This document shows positions 21,156 to 31,736 of a stretch of DNA of 64,000 nucleotides, piece by piece. Numbering within the stretch: position 1 is the stretch's first letter; each line of letters starts with the position of its first letter. The stretch comes from Hygrophila difformis. Lineage: Eukaryota > Streptophyta > Magnoliopsida > Lamiales > Acanthaceae. Both the position numbers and the translations under genes were made by a program. The notes under the pieces are model-generated. The model searched no databases. It was given only the letters and a program-made list of their open reading frames with translations, and was not told where the DNA came from. The DNA is taken from assembly GCA_030278955.1 (NCBI GenBank), contig JAOANR010000009.1:35193504-35257503 (forward strand), read 5' to 3'.

Positions 21156-23101
21156 TCATATTGTGTCCTTAGTCCTTTTCTTGTGAGATAAGAAGGCAAC
21201 ATGACATCTATTTTGAACTTTAGGAACCCATTCACATTTGATGGAGATCAGCTTCATCTTAATCTTATCATTTGGCCAGACGATAGGTCTCCCTGCTTGT
21301 AAGTCTCTAACTATAATTCCACAGTTCTTAGTTTTGTGGCCTTCAAGTTTGCAGTAATCACATCTGAGAGGAATTCGGAGGTGGCCTTCTCGTCCATTTG
21401 TTCCTTCTTGTATGATGAAGAGGTTTCTTGGTAGCTCGGTGGTCACTTAGCATTCCTCCGGATACAAATTTTCTTTTATTTTCTCTTTTTGTGGTAGATG
21501 CTTGATAACCTAAGCCTTGTTTGTTGCCGCTCGGTCTTCCCATGGCAATGAAATCATCTAGCTTGGCTTTTCCCTTGTTCAGTGCTGCAAGAGTGCCTTC
21601 GGCTTTGGCAAGCTTTTCTTGAACTTCAGTTAGTTCGGTGTGAAGAGCATCCTTTTTGCCATGCATACTAGCATACCAGAGTCTGTAGTCATTCTTCTCA
21701 ATTTCCAGATCATCATTGTCTTTCTGAAGTTCTGCATTTTTCTCCAGTAGTTCATTAACCTGTTCAAACAGTGCCTTTAGCTTCTCTTTAAGTTCTTGAT
21801 TTCTGTTTTCAAGGTTCTTGATATGCTCCTTCATATTTCCATTCTCGACTTAAAGCTCCACTGACTCAGCTATGGATATTTCCAATTTCTCGAACGTTTC
21901 TTCATAGAGATCGTTGAGTTTGCTAATACTCTCTTCCTGTTCCCTAACAAAAGAATGCACCATATTAGAAGAAACCATATTGACTGAGTTAGTAGGAGTA
22001 CCTGAGTCCTGTTCATCATCACTGTCTGAATCCCATGTTCCGACGAATGCTACTCCATAATCTGGATCATTTTCACTGGACTTTCTCATTCTCGGAGTCA
22101 CTGAATGTTACTTGATATGATTTGTTTTACTCCTTTGGTCGAAGATTGGCACAATCCTTTTTGATATGACCTCTTCCGCCACACTCAAAACAAATGATCT
22201 CTTTGTCATCCTCAGATTTAGATTGTTTAGATCTATTTTTGTCAAACGACTTAGAGCCTTTTGAAGTGGGTTTAGAGCTTGATGTCCCGGCATCCTTCTT
22301 CATGGAAGAGTTGAATCTGGATCTTCAGTTTTTTAGGATTTGATTCAGCCTTTTAGACAACATGGCTAGTTCTTCTTCATCACTATAGTCTCCAAGATCT
22401 TCCATGGAAGAGTCATCCATGTTCTTGGTCACAGATTTGAATGCCACTGGTTTGCTTTTACCCCTAGGGCAGTGATCCATTTCCCACGATTGTAGGATTC
22501 CCATCAACTCATCAACCTGCAATTTGTCAAAGTCTTTGTATAGTTCAAGAGCAGCCACTTTTGCGTTGAACCTTTCTGGAAGCGTCTCAATGATTTTACC
22601 TACAATATCCTGTTGAGAATACTCTTTGCCAAGCTGAAGAGCTTGGTTAGTTACATCACAAATGCGACCAATGTATTGGCCGACAGATTCATTATCATCC
22701 ATAGTAATTCTATGAAATTGAGCATCAAGTGTTATGATTCTACATTTCTTTACCGGTGCCATGCCCTCGTAGGTATTGGCTAAAGTGGTCCAGACGTCAT
22801 ATGCAATCTTACATCCAGCAATAAGTCGGTATTGATCCTTTGTAAGAGCATTATGAATAGCGTTCAGGGCTTTTAAATTTTTTGATGCAGCAAGCCTCTC
22901 AGTTGCAGTTCATTCGCTTCTTGGCTTTGGGGTTTTCACACCATCTTTTTCAACAACTGGAGGGTGATATTGAGTCTCTACTGCATCCCATGCCCCTTCA
23001 TTTAGTGCGATGAGAAATGCCTCCATTTGATCTTTCCAATAGGCATAGTTTGATTCATCGAGCAATGGGGGTCTGGTTACTGAACCACCTTGGCTATCCA
23101 T
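21156..23101 (-). pseudogene. gag: Copia gag with two zinc knuckles, disrupted
   Basis: It starts MDSQGGSVTRPPLLDESNYA and KDQMEAFLIALNEGAWDAVE, right after the PBS. Next comes the gag core DDNESVGQYIGRICDVTNQA and VDELMGILQSWEM (22762-22325), then a CCHC knuckle CFECGGRGHIKKDC near 22190. A long coiled-coil segment follows (21834-21540: EHIKNLENRNQELKEKLKAL), then a second knuckle-like CDYCKLEGHKTKNC near 21350. A long coiled-coil gag is usual for Sireviruses. Stops or frameshifts fall near 22905, 22320, 22105, 21845 and 21450. Confidence 0.85.
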
Positions 23102-23130
23102 CTATTTGACTGGATCTCGCTATCGAGTGT

Positions 23131-23143
23131 GTGGCTCTGATAC
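23131..23143 (-). other. Primer binding site (initiator tRNA-Met type), Copia
   Basis: Minus-strand TGGTATCAGAGCC, four bases after the LTR end. Complementary to the 3' end of initiator tRNA-Met, the usual Copia primer. Confidence 0.92.
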
Positions 23144-23147
23144 CAAT

Positions 23148-24050
23148 TGTTAGATAACCAGTAAACTAGTCCTGTAAACTAGTTCAAACACCTTTCATGG
23201 ACACATTATTCAGTTTAATAATAATATGCAGCGGAATGAAAAGTAAACTGAAAAGTAAACGAACTCAAAGATTTGTTGACCCAGTTCGGCACAAGCCTAC
23301 ATCTGGGGGATACCAATCCAGGAGATTTCACTACTTGTTCAACTCGATCCACGATCAAACAATAGTGTTTCAATTTGCCCAACTCCAACCTCCAAGCAGT
23401 TTGAATTATTGAACCAAAGCACTCCCCTGCTTTGGTGAAGATCTCCCCGACCTTGCTCCAATTCCTTGAAGGCTCCCCCTTCAAGTTACCCTTGGCCGAA
23501 ACTTGTTGGCAAACCCTCCTTCAAGAATAGATTCAATTAAGCTCGTGTGTTGACGACTCCTTGGAAAGCTTGACTGACTTCGTCGACTTCAATCAAGACC
23601 ACAGTAGCACAATCTCGATCAATTCTCCCCAAGGCAGTGTTGATCGAATAACTCCCTTCAAGATAGTATTTTCTCGAACACGGGAAGAGAACTTTTCTCA
23701 CTTCGGAATGGATATCAAGAATAGTTTCAAGAGAAATTGATTCAAAAGTCGTGCGTATCCATTCCTTGCCATCCGTATTTGAAGTGAGCCACAGCCTCCA
23801 TTCTAAGGTAAGATATTCTTACCATAATTCTTCCTTCCTTAGAATGGAGTTGCCCGAAATAGAAGATCTTAGTTTCCTTACTTCTTGAACACGATCTGGG
23901 CAAGGAATTAGCTAGTCGTTGGAGGATGATCTCGAGCAGATTCGCCAGCTTCTCTTCCTCTAAATAGTTTTTCGAATACTGACGGGGTTTGTTCAACAAA
24001 GTAGTGCAGACATCGGTTGTGAACACATTTGCTCAAAACTGGTTCCAACA
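23148..24050 (-). repeat. 5' LTR of the Copia element (903 bp)
   Basis: TGTTAGATAACCAG to GGTTCCAACA in plus orientation. Its pair is at 13915-14834. The 5-bp duplication gaatt follows. Confidence 0.92.
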
Positions 24051-24055
24051 GAATT

Positions 24056-24762
24056 TTAATTTGTGAAACAGGATGAAAGAAACATATATTGAATTATTGA
24101 TAGATTTGTTAATCAACTTCAACATAGGCAGATTTTATATATCAAACACGTTAAAAAGGTGGTATTAAAAGATTATTAACGATTGCACATTTTATATTTA
24201 TATATTTTTATATTTTATTTCAATTTTAATATACGTATATTCTTCATTGTATTTAATTTGCGCACATTCACTATGCCATTTATTCTTCTTGGAGAGAAAA
24301 TGGATTGGTATATACACTTTCCTCTCATTTCACCTTATGATATATAAAAGTGTAAATGTGTTATGTGTTTAATATTTCTATTCATGCATGAAATCCCAAT
24401 ACAAACGCAAACTCCCACACACACATATATATATATATATATATACATATATATATAGGCAGAGGCAGAGGAAATAGTGTTGGTATTTGCACAATTATTT
24501 CATGCTTGGTTAGGACAACCATGTAATCTTCATCGTACGGACAAAATCCATTATTATAATATCCTTTTGTCTGCTTTGTTTCTCCAATGCCAAATAATCC
24601 CATCAATGCAATCAAAATGAATGATAAATTTTATCAAAATTATATCCTATCATTAGGGCTTTCGGAGTTACTGTAGCAATCAATTCAATTGAATTGACAA
24701 AATATTTTATGTGGTCTGCACTTGAACCATTGGGTTGTCTAATTGATGCCGTAAATTATTAT
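24056..24762. other. AT-rich noncoding stretch with a (TA)n microsatellite
   Basis: No gene seen. A (CA)n/(TA)n tract lies at about 24417-24458. The left end continues the locus cut by the Copia insertion. Confidence 0.6.
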
Positions 24763-25893
24763 GACGGCGGCTATCTACACACCACTTTTCTACTAAATAC
24801 ACGCCATTTACTTAATACACACCATTTTCAAATTTAAAAAATCATCCAATTACTAATACACACCATAAATATTTGCTATTATACCCTTATAATTATTTAT
24901 TAAAAATGAACAATATTTATTATCTTACACAGCAATACATCATAACTTTACTAACTCTACTAAATACACACCTCACACAAAATCCAAAAAAATTAAACCC
25001 GACCCATTGTCTTCCCTCCCTATCCCCCTCCTCAGTCTCCTCTTCTTCAATCTTCAATTTGATACGGCGACTCTCGCATCCTCGCCGCCCGCCGGCCGAT
25101 GCGTGCATCGTCTCGCCGCGCCTCTAGTATCCGTCTCTGCGGCTCTGTTATCCGTCGTCGCGCCCTCACAGTCGCCTCGCCTCACCTCTTCTCTCCATCG
25201 CTGCTCCTCGCCAAGCCATTGTTAGGAAATAAAATATGAACATAGCATATGTGTTCAGGAAATATTTACGAACGAAACTTATCTGTTTAGGAAACAAATG
25301 CTGAACATGACGCAAACCAAATATTTTAATATTATCATAGGTATGTTGAGGAAAATTTTTCTAACCAAAAATATTTGTTCAGGAAATTATTACGAACATG
25401 TGTGCCCTGTTCAGGAAAAAAAAGTTGATCGTAGCATATGCGTTCAGGATAATTTTTCGAACATTTGTTGAGAAAATTCAACCGAAACAGTTCGCGGAAA
25501 TACAAAAAAAATCAGTTTTCTAAGTGTTTACCATGACTTCTGGGGCGACTTCTCATCCGACATTTCGCATATATCCACTTGTAGAACACTTTAATACGTT
25601 TTTCCACTTATTTGGCTTAGATTTGAGTGGTATTTAATGTAAGAAAAATTTTGAGTTTGAACGGAGAAGAAAATGGAGGAGTGATAAAAGAATGTGAATG
25701 TGAGATGAGATTAGGGTTTAAATATAGTGTGTATTTAGCATTTTGGTGGTGTGAGTTTAGTAATATGGACATTTAGGGTTTAAATATGGTGTGTATTTTG
25801 ATTTATTTTTTTTTTAATATAGAGATATTTTAGGAAGATAAAAATGAGATGGTGTGTGTTTGGCAATAATGAGGTGTGTAGATAGCCGCACTC
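24763..25893. mobile_element. Non-autonomous MULE-like transposon (1131 bp), possible Pack-MULE
   Basis: A 9-bp target duplication aattattat lies at 24754-24762 and 25894-25902. Inverted ends: GACGGCGGCTATCTACACAC on the left and, complemented on the right, GAGTGCGGCTATCTACACAC. Subterminal TAAATACACACC motifs repeat inward from both ends in opposite orientation. The 9-bp duplication and G-starting ends fit Mutator-like elements. A GC-rich block at about 25000-25220 contrasts sharply with the AT-rich rest and could be captured exon sequence. No transposase is present. Confidence 0.82.
25234..25495. repeat. Dispersed GTTCAGGAAA repeats inside the MULE
   Basis: Six or seven related units of the form GTTCAGGAAA plus about 7 variable bases plus (C)GAAC, spaced roughly 25-55 bases. 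Two units (near 25236 and 25376) are almost identical; others have GTTTAGGAAA, GTTGAGGAAA or GTTCAGGATA. Confidence 0.65.
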
Positions 25894-26063
25894 AATTATT
25901 ATAGAAGTTTCTATAGTATATATCATAATAATAATCATAAAGATACAAGTATCCCCAATTAATAATAATGAAATATGTAAATAAGAAAATTACGTATAAT
26001 AAATAAATAAATAAAAAGTTTATAAATTCCTTTATTCATATAGATTATTTATTTACCAACAGC

Positions 26064-26237
26064 AGTTGGCTTGAGTGGATGGGGGCTCTAGTCGCTTAAG
26101 CATGGTCTCGGGTTCGAGCCTTATGTATGCAAAAAACTGTTTTGGGAGAGGCGCCCTTAATTGCCCTTGCAGATCCTCGAAGGATTAGTCTTGGGTCCAA
26201 TGCGGCCTGGGAATACCCTGGTATTCACCTAAAAAAA
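26064..26237 (+). mobile_element. tRNA-derived SINE
   Basis: An A-box-like TGGCTTGAGTGG (26067-26078) and B box GGTTCGAGCC (26110-26119) give the internal RNA polymerase III promoter of a tRNA-like head. The unit ends in an A run. It is flanked by a long target duplication, atagattatttattta at 26040-26055 and 26238-26253, continuing imperfectly for seven more bases. Length and structure fit plant SINEs. The ORF-like stretch over it is not a gene. Confidence 0.85.
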
Positions 26238-26376
26238 ATAGATTATTTATTTATCAATAGTTGGTTGTTACAGTCTCCAAGGATAACTGAGGCTGATTCT
26301 AGTGATAACGGTTCAGTTCACTGCATTGGTCTTTGGAATGGTGATTGAGCCACTCCCAGAACTCACATCCGACATA

Positions 26377-26658
26377 GGCCATGTTTGGGAATTAGCTGTT
26401 AGCTGTTAACTGATTCTGTGAGTAATAATTAATTAAAATTAGTTGTTTGACAATTTCAAGACTAACTTTTTGCCTAGAATAAGCTAAAATCCAAAATGCT
26501 GCTATTTGAACACTGTTTCAAATAATAAGCTAATTCAGTTATTTAAAAAATAGCTTATTGAACACTGTTTTAAGTTATTTAGTCTTTTCAAATAAGCTAA
26601 TTCAATTCAAATTACTTAGAATAAGCTAATTTCATTTAGCCGTTTTGTCAAATATGGC
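26377..26658. mobile_element. MITE, about 280 bp, TGTTTGG-type ends
   Basis: Inverted ends GGCCATGTTTGGGAATTAGC on the left and GCCATATTTGACAAAACGG on the complement of the right. Internal AATAAGCTAA repeats and AT-rich content. The target duplication is not clear, so the superfamily (hAT or Harbinger) is left open. Confidence 0.6.
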
Positions 26659-28248
26659 TATAGTATCGGCCCAATGGGCAATGGGTTGAATACTAGAGGT
26701 TGATGCTCAACCGCACTACTAAGAAAAAATGCTACTTAATTATTTATTAATCGTTATTTGGTCCAGTAATGCACTATGAGCCAATGCAGGTTTTGTCACG
26801 GATTTCGCAACGAAATTTTCCATCCGAAATATCGACGGATTTTGCGATAAAAATAGAATTTCCTACCAAAAAAAAAAAAAAAAAACCATCAAAAAATTAC
26901 AACTATTTTATTTCATATAATTTAAATTAGTTTTTGTTTTATTAAATTAATATTCTTCATAATAATTTAGTTTCTTTTATATGATTCGATTCAAGTGTTT
27001 TATTTATTTCATGTCAATTTATTCTTATTTAATCTATATATATATATTAAAGCATTAGTGAACAACTCATCCTACATTTAATGTGGTGTCTCTATTTCAA
27101 ATTTCTAATTTTTATAAATTTTTGTATTTTTTAATTTACCAATTTTAGATTTTCACATTTATTTATTTATTTATTATAGATTTTCAGTTTTTGAAATATA
27201 TGAAATTCCTACCATATTCACTTTTAAAAATATTTGAAAGAAAGATTTGAAATTTGATTATTTTATCTATATTGTTTTGCATTTTTTAATTTACTAATTT
27301 TAGATTTTTGCATTGATTTATTTATTCATTATAGATTTTAGTCTATCGTGTATAAAATTTATTATTTACTTATAATTCTCACTCAATCATCCTATCATGT
27401 CACTATATATTCACTTTAAAAAAAATTTGAAAGATAAAATTTGAAATTTGGCATTTTTATTTTATCTATGTTGGATTTTATTTATTTGCATTTTTTATTT
27501 TATCTATTTTAGATTTTATTATTTTGCATTTTTTTATTTTATTTATTTTAAATTTTATTGCTGCATTTAGAATTTATTTATAGAACATAGGATTATAACG
27601 AGCTTTTGCACTGCAACTAAGAATTATGTTGCATTTGTGTTTCAATATGGTGAACATATTCTAATGCCGGTAATTTTGTGTAAGTTTGGTCTCAACTTTG
27701 GTTATATTTTTTTGTATGGTGAATGATGTAATCAAAATGTACATTGCACGCCAGATTTATTTATTCATGTTAAAGATATGTTAATGTGTATATGGAAATC
27801 CCAATTTTTAGTTTTTAAAAGATATTTAAATTTTCAATTTATATGGAGTTCCTACAATTTTTTTTAAAAAAAATAGAATTTCAAATTTAAATGGAATTTG
27901 CAGTGTATATAAGGAATTTATATTATTAAAAGATACATTAATGAATATAAAAAATATTTGTATATATTAATTAATGTATACTAATAAATATATATAAGTC
28001 AAGTTTTCACAAAAATATGTCACTTCTCTTAAAAGTAATATACAATTATATAGTTGTGAATAGATCCATCAGTAAAGTAAAGAGAGAATAACTAAAATAT
28101 GCGACGAGAAGAAGGTTCCTCCACTTTGATGCCACGATATTTTGATTTAGACAAATGGGTCATTAAAGGATTTTGGGCCTAAATTTAAGCAATTTGGCCG
28201 AATTTGGGCTGCGATTGCTTAAAAGTGAAAATTTTAATTTTTTTAATC
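26659..28248. other. AT-rich intergenic stretch, no gene
   Basis: Holds a poly(A) run near 26870-26885 and two diverged copies of a TTTTTTAATTTAC...TTTATTTATT segment about 165 bases apart (near 27120 and 27285). A possible Helitron-like 5' end, TCTATATATATATATTAAAG, occurs near 27035. No coding evidence. Confidence 0.5.
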
Positions 28249-28514
28249 TACTCCCTCTGTCACATTATTTATGTCTCAAAACTTTTGGACACATCGTCCA
28301 ATACATTTGTTTAACATTTAATATCTTAAAATGTACATATGTAAAAATTATGTAATATATATATATTCTAAAACTACATGATTAGATAAATCTAACAAGA
28401 CCAAATTTGACTATATTTTTTTCGTATATAATTACGATTACATTAGGTCGAAGTTGATGAATAAACAGTATTACAAAGTCAAAATGAGACACTTTGAGTG
28501 TGACGGGGGGAATG
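28249..28514. mobile_element. Stowaway-like MITE 1
   Basis: Begins TACTCCCTCTGTCACATT and ends with GTGTGACGGGGGGAA, whose complement TTCCCCCCGTCACAC pairs with the start. TA target and CTCCCTCNGTC ends are Stowaway (Tc1/mariner) hallmarks. Noncoding. Confidence 0.75.
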
Positions 28515-28543
28515 GAATATTTTTAAGAAATATTCCCAAGAAA

Positions 28544-28796
28544 TATTCCCTCCGTTTTATAATAAGTGTAACACAAGGAAATGACACAAGATTTAAGGTA
28601 ACTTAATAAAATTTATTTAGTTGAAGTAATTAAATAAATAAAATAAGTCAAATTTAACTTTATTCCTTTTGAGTTTTATTTTAATGAATATAAAAAATAA
28701 TAATTTAAGTATAATTAGTAAAAAATATTAACCTTCAAAACATTTCAAATATGGTAATGTAACACTTATTTCCAAACACCGAAAAATGGAAATTAT
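28544..28796. mobile_element. Stowaway-like MITE 2
   Basis: Starts TATTCCCTCCGTTTTATAAT, then AAGTGTAACAC. The right end complement reads TTCGGTGTTTGGAAATAAGT, then GTTACA. Ends are inverted and similar over about 25 bases with mismatches. It lies 30 bases after MITE 1. Confidence 0.65.
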
Positions 28797-29076
28797 AACA
28801 CTTAAAAAATGGATGATGTAATTCATTAATCTATATTTTAACAGATTTGTAATTGACGAAAAACAAATACTCAGAAAATAGTGATTGTGAATGATCAAAG
28901 TAAGTTCATATTGAAAGGCTAATTGCTGCAAATTCTATACGTTTGAAATTTTTCTCTAGAATGCCGGTACTAAATGAAGTTCTAACGTCTGAAACAAATA
29001 ATCTATTGATACTAGAAGAGACATATTAAAATATGGAAGAAATAAAAGCGGATCATGCTAAGTTATTACCTTTATT

Positions 29077-29990
29077 GTTAATGATAAGAAGAATGTTTAT
29101 AATAATATAATGTCTATAGTTGATGGTGATGGGTGTTGATTAATTTTTCTTTACGTGGTGGAACTGACAAGACATTTATCGATAATTTATCTAGAAAATA
29201 TTATGTTTAGCTCTTCATGGTAGATGTAATATTGTGCTGCCTGTAGCATCCAATGGAATAGCACCCTTACTCATTCCAAGAGGTAGGATTGCACATTCTA
29301 GATTTGGTATTCCACTAAATTGTGACGAGAATTCTACCTGCAAAAAAACTACCTCAGAAAATTATTTAACCTCTCTTCTCATTAAAACAAAGCTTAATAC
29401 TAGGGATGAAAATTCTTGATTAGTAGAATAATTATGAGCCCGTCTGAATTAACCAAATTCTCCATTCTATTTCAGAGGAAAAAATTCCACTCGCAGTTTG
29501 TTTTACTATGACTATAAAAAAACAGAAAAAAGAAAAGTAGATGTGAACCTCTAAAGAAGGTTAGACTCTATCTTCAAAAATCATTTTTACCCATGTCAGT
29601 GATATGCTGCAATATCTCGTGTCACTGTAAAGAGGGGACTCGAAGTATTAATAGTAATTAAGATTGATTAACTTAAGATACTATAAGAAATGTTATTTAC
29701 AATGAAAATTATATATGTCAAAACTTTGCACAATGAATACTTCATGTACATGATGGTAATTGGTAAAACTGATATTAATCTTGAAGATGTACAATTAGAT
29801 ATGATATTTCCAGATGATAATTTTATAAACTCTACGCGAGATTCTATAGCGACAATTGTTGAGAGTACTTATACAAATATAAACTGCACCACTTCAAATC
29901 CAAAAATTTTATATATTAACCCCTACCAATGAGTTGCTATAATCAATAATTTCATAATGGAACGTATGTCTGCAAATGAAAAAAATATAT
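29077..29990 (+). pseudogene. Helitron PIF1-like helicase relic
   Basis: Three broken segments match the order of a Helitron PIF1 helicase. First: NDKKNVYNNIMSIVDGDG, then a decayed Walker A reading GGTDKTFI where GGTGKTF is expected. Second (29220-29340): IVLPVASNGIAPLLIPRGR, AHSRFGIPLN and DENSTC. Third (29760-29985): IFPDDNFINSTRDSIATIVE, STY, then ILTPTNE and VAIINNFIMERMSANEK. Between them the middle of the domain is missing or unreadable. PIF1-type helicases unwind DNA during rolling-circle transposition. No RepHel nuclease part and no clear Helitron ends were located, so this is only a fragment. Confidence 0.82.
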
Positions 29991-30256
29991 ATATATATAT
30001 AGTATTAGTTTTAACAATTTTTTTTGAGAAATAATATGTTTTATTCCAACAAAAACACAAGTGAGTTCACAGCCACCAACACATCAATGCCTCTCTACTA
30101 CAATCAATTAATAATATTTGTCAAAAGGATGAAAGCATAGATAATGCCAATGAATTATTTTCACTGGAATATCTAAATACGATCAATTGTTTTTTATTAC
30201 TGAATGATGAAATATAGTAGAATGATGGTTGCATAGTCATGCTTCTTAGGAATATA
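29991..30256. other. AT-rich flank before Athila LTR D
   Basis: Microsatellite-like ATATAT near 29990-30003; nothing else recognised. Confidence 0.5.
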
Positions 30257-30590
30257 TGATAATGGCCAAAATTGTCCATTATTTCCAATCCATTTCCGTG
30301 TCTGAGACGGACATTTTGATCGTATTCCCATCTTATTTTAATAAGAAAGCAGTTGAATGTGACAGATTAATGCGAGTTTGTAAGAATAATAAGCTGGTAA
30401 TGAAAAACACAAAAATATGCAATTTTAATTGCATTTGTGTTGGAAAAATCCAAAAACATGAAAAAAGGAAAAAAGAAAAGAAAAAGGAATGAAAAGATTA
30501 GCAAAAGAATAAAATAGCCCACAAAAATAAAAAAGATGGGAAAAATAATGAAAATCCCACAAACTGAAATCTTTGGCCAAGTATTGAAAA

Positions 30591-30930
30591 GCAATTCGGT
30601 CTATGCAATTCGGTTTATACCGAATTGCCCATGTAGACCAAACTACTGAAGAGAAGAAGAAAAATGATTAAGTTTTGAGAGGAGATGCAATGTGCCCAAT
30701 TCGGTCTATGCAATTCGGTTTACACCGAATTGATTGCATAGACCGAATTGCCTCAAACAGGGAAACCAAGCAGGAGACCATGAGCAATTCGAAATACTCA
30801 ATTCGATTTACACTTAAACCGAATTGATGTTGAAGACCACATCCCAGCTAAAGACCAAGAAAGAGAAGCCTCAAGCAATTCGATATACCCAATTCGGTTT
30901 ATACCGAATTGCCTGAGGAGACCGAATTGA
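30591..30930. repeat. Nested CAATTCGGT hairpin array upstream of the TATA box, LTR D
   Basis: Four units, starting near 30592, 30697, 30784 and 30876. The best is at 30697-30750: outer arm CAATTCGGTCTATG, inner arm CAATTCGGT, loop TTAC, inner arm ACCGAATTG, bulge ATTG, outer arm CATAGACCGAATTG. Both stems are perfect (14 and 9 bp). The units at 30592 and 30876 keep the same 14-9-4-9-4-14 spacing with outer-arm decay. There are about 14 half-sites in all. Confidence 0.9.
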
Positions 30931-31023
30931 ATTCAAAATGCATCCAGATGAAGCCGTGGAACACGTGGAAAATACATGCCATTGCTAATGGGCCCTGATG
31001 GGCCCGGGGTTTAGAGAAAGGTG

Positions 31024-31030
31024 TATAAAA
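31024..31030 (+). promoter_or_regulatory. TATA box of LTR D
   Basis: TATAAAA, about 95 bases after the upstream array and 770 bases from the LTR start. Transcription would begin near 31055. Confidence 0.7.
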
Positions 31031-31736
31031 GCTGATTCTCACCAACACTTGAAGGATCCAAAATTCTTACACTTTTCAACACTGAGCAGAGGACAAGGAG
31101 AATAATCAGAAGGTTCTTCACCCCTTAAGGGTTAGGTAGGTAGTTAGTTAGTTTATTTTTCATGTAATTTAGCTTAGTTTTAGTTATTTAATCTTAGTTT
31201 AGTTTGTAAAAGCTGTTTCTGCCATTTAGTGTAGCCATTTCCATACTCTTTACATGCTTTTTAGTTAGAATGAACCTTACCTTCAATCTAATGATGGTTT
31301 GGGTTATTTATCATGCTTTCAAGTGTTGAATACAAGGAAAAATTCCAGAAATGGGTTTTGTTTCATGTGTTTTGCACTTTTTAAATGCTTTCCTTAGCAA
31401 TAAATTTGTTAGAATGTTTGTTTGTTTCAACTAGGTTGCATTTAATGTGTTTCTAGTTGGCTTTCATTCTCAATAAATACATGTTTAGTGGGTGTTTGGT
31501 TTGATTTTATGCCTTAGAGCTTCAAATAGGTGTTCTTAGGTTTTAGATAATTTAGGACTTGTTAGAAATAGGTTTTAAATGCTTTATTTTCATCTTTATT
31601 ATTGTAGATCTTATATTTATGCTTCCTTAGATTATGTAGGTGTTCTTAGTTTTTGCAAGTAGTTCTTAGAATTTGTGGTTGTTTTAGGTAGATTAATCTT
31701 TGAATTTCTTGTTTGAGTTTTAGGTTATAATCCATG

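Larger units (their letters stand above)
13915..24050 (-). mobile_element. Complete Sirevirus-type Copia retrotransposon (10.1 kb)
   Basis: Both LTRs, PBS, PPT and a 5-bp target duplication are present: gaatt at 13910-13914 and 24051-24055. Order on the minus strand is LTR, PBS, gag, protease, integrase, RT, RNase H, extra ORF, PPT, LTR. This Copia order, the gag wording (DELMGILQSWEM) and the long extra ORF between RNase H and the 3' LTR fit the Sirevirus (SIRE/Maximus) lineage. All coding parts carry stops or frameshifts, so it is not autonomous, but the LTRs remain readily alignable, implying a fairly young insertion. Confidence 0.92.

Noticed and set aside
27035..27055. Helitron 5' terminus
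   Set aside because: The sequence fits the TC start but is low-complexity AT, and no matching 3' hairpin-CTRR end was found.
29690..29932. Separate small host gene of 80 codons
   Set aside because: Its sequence is the C-terminal part of the Helitron PIF1 helicase.
30697..30750. A single miRNA gene as the explanation for the hairpin
   Set aside because: The 23-bp paired stem with a 4-base bulge is short for a plant precursor and the unit recurs many times within LTRs; small-RNA data would be needed.
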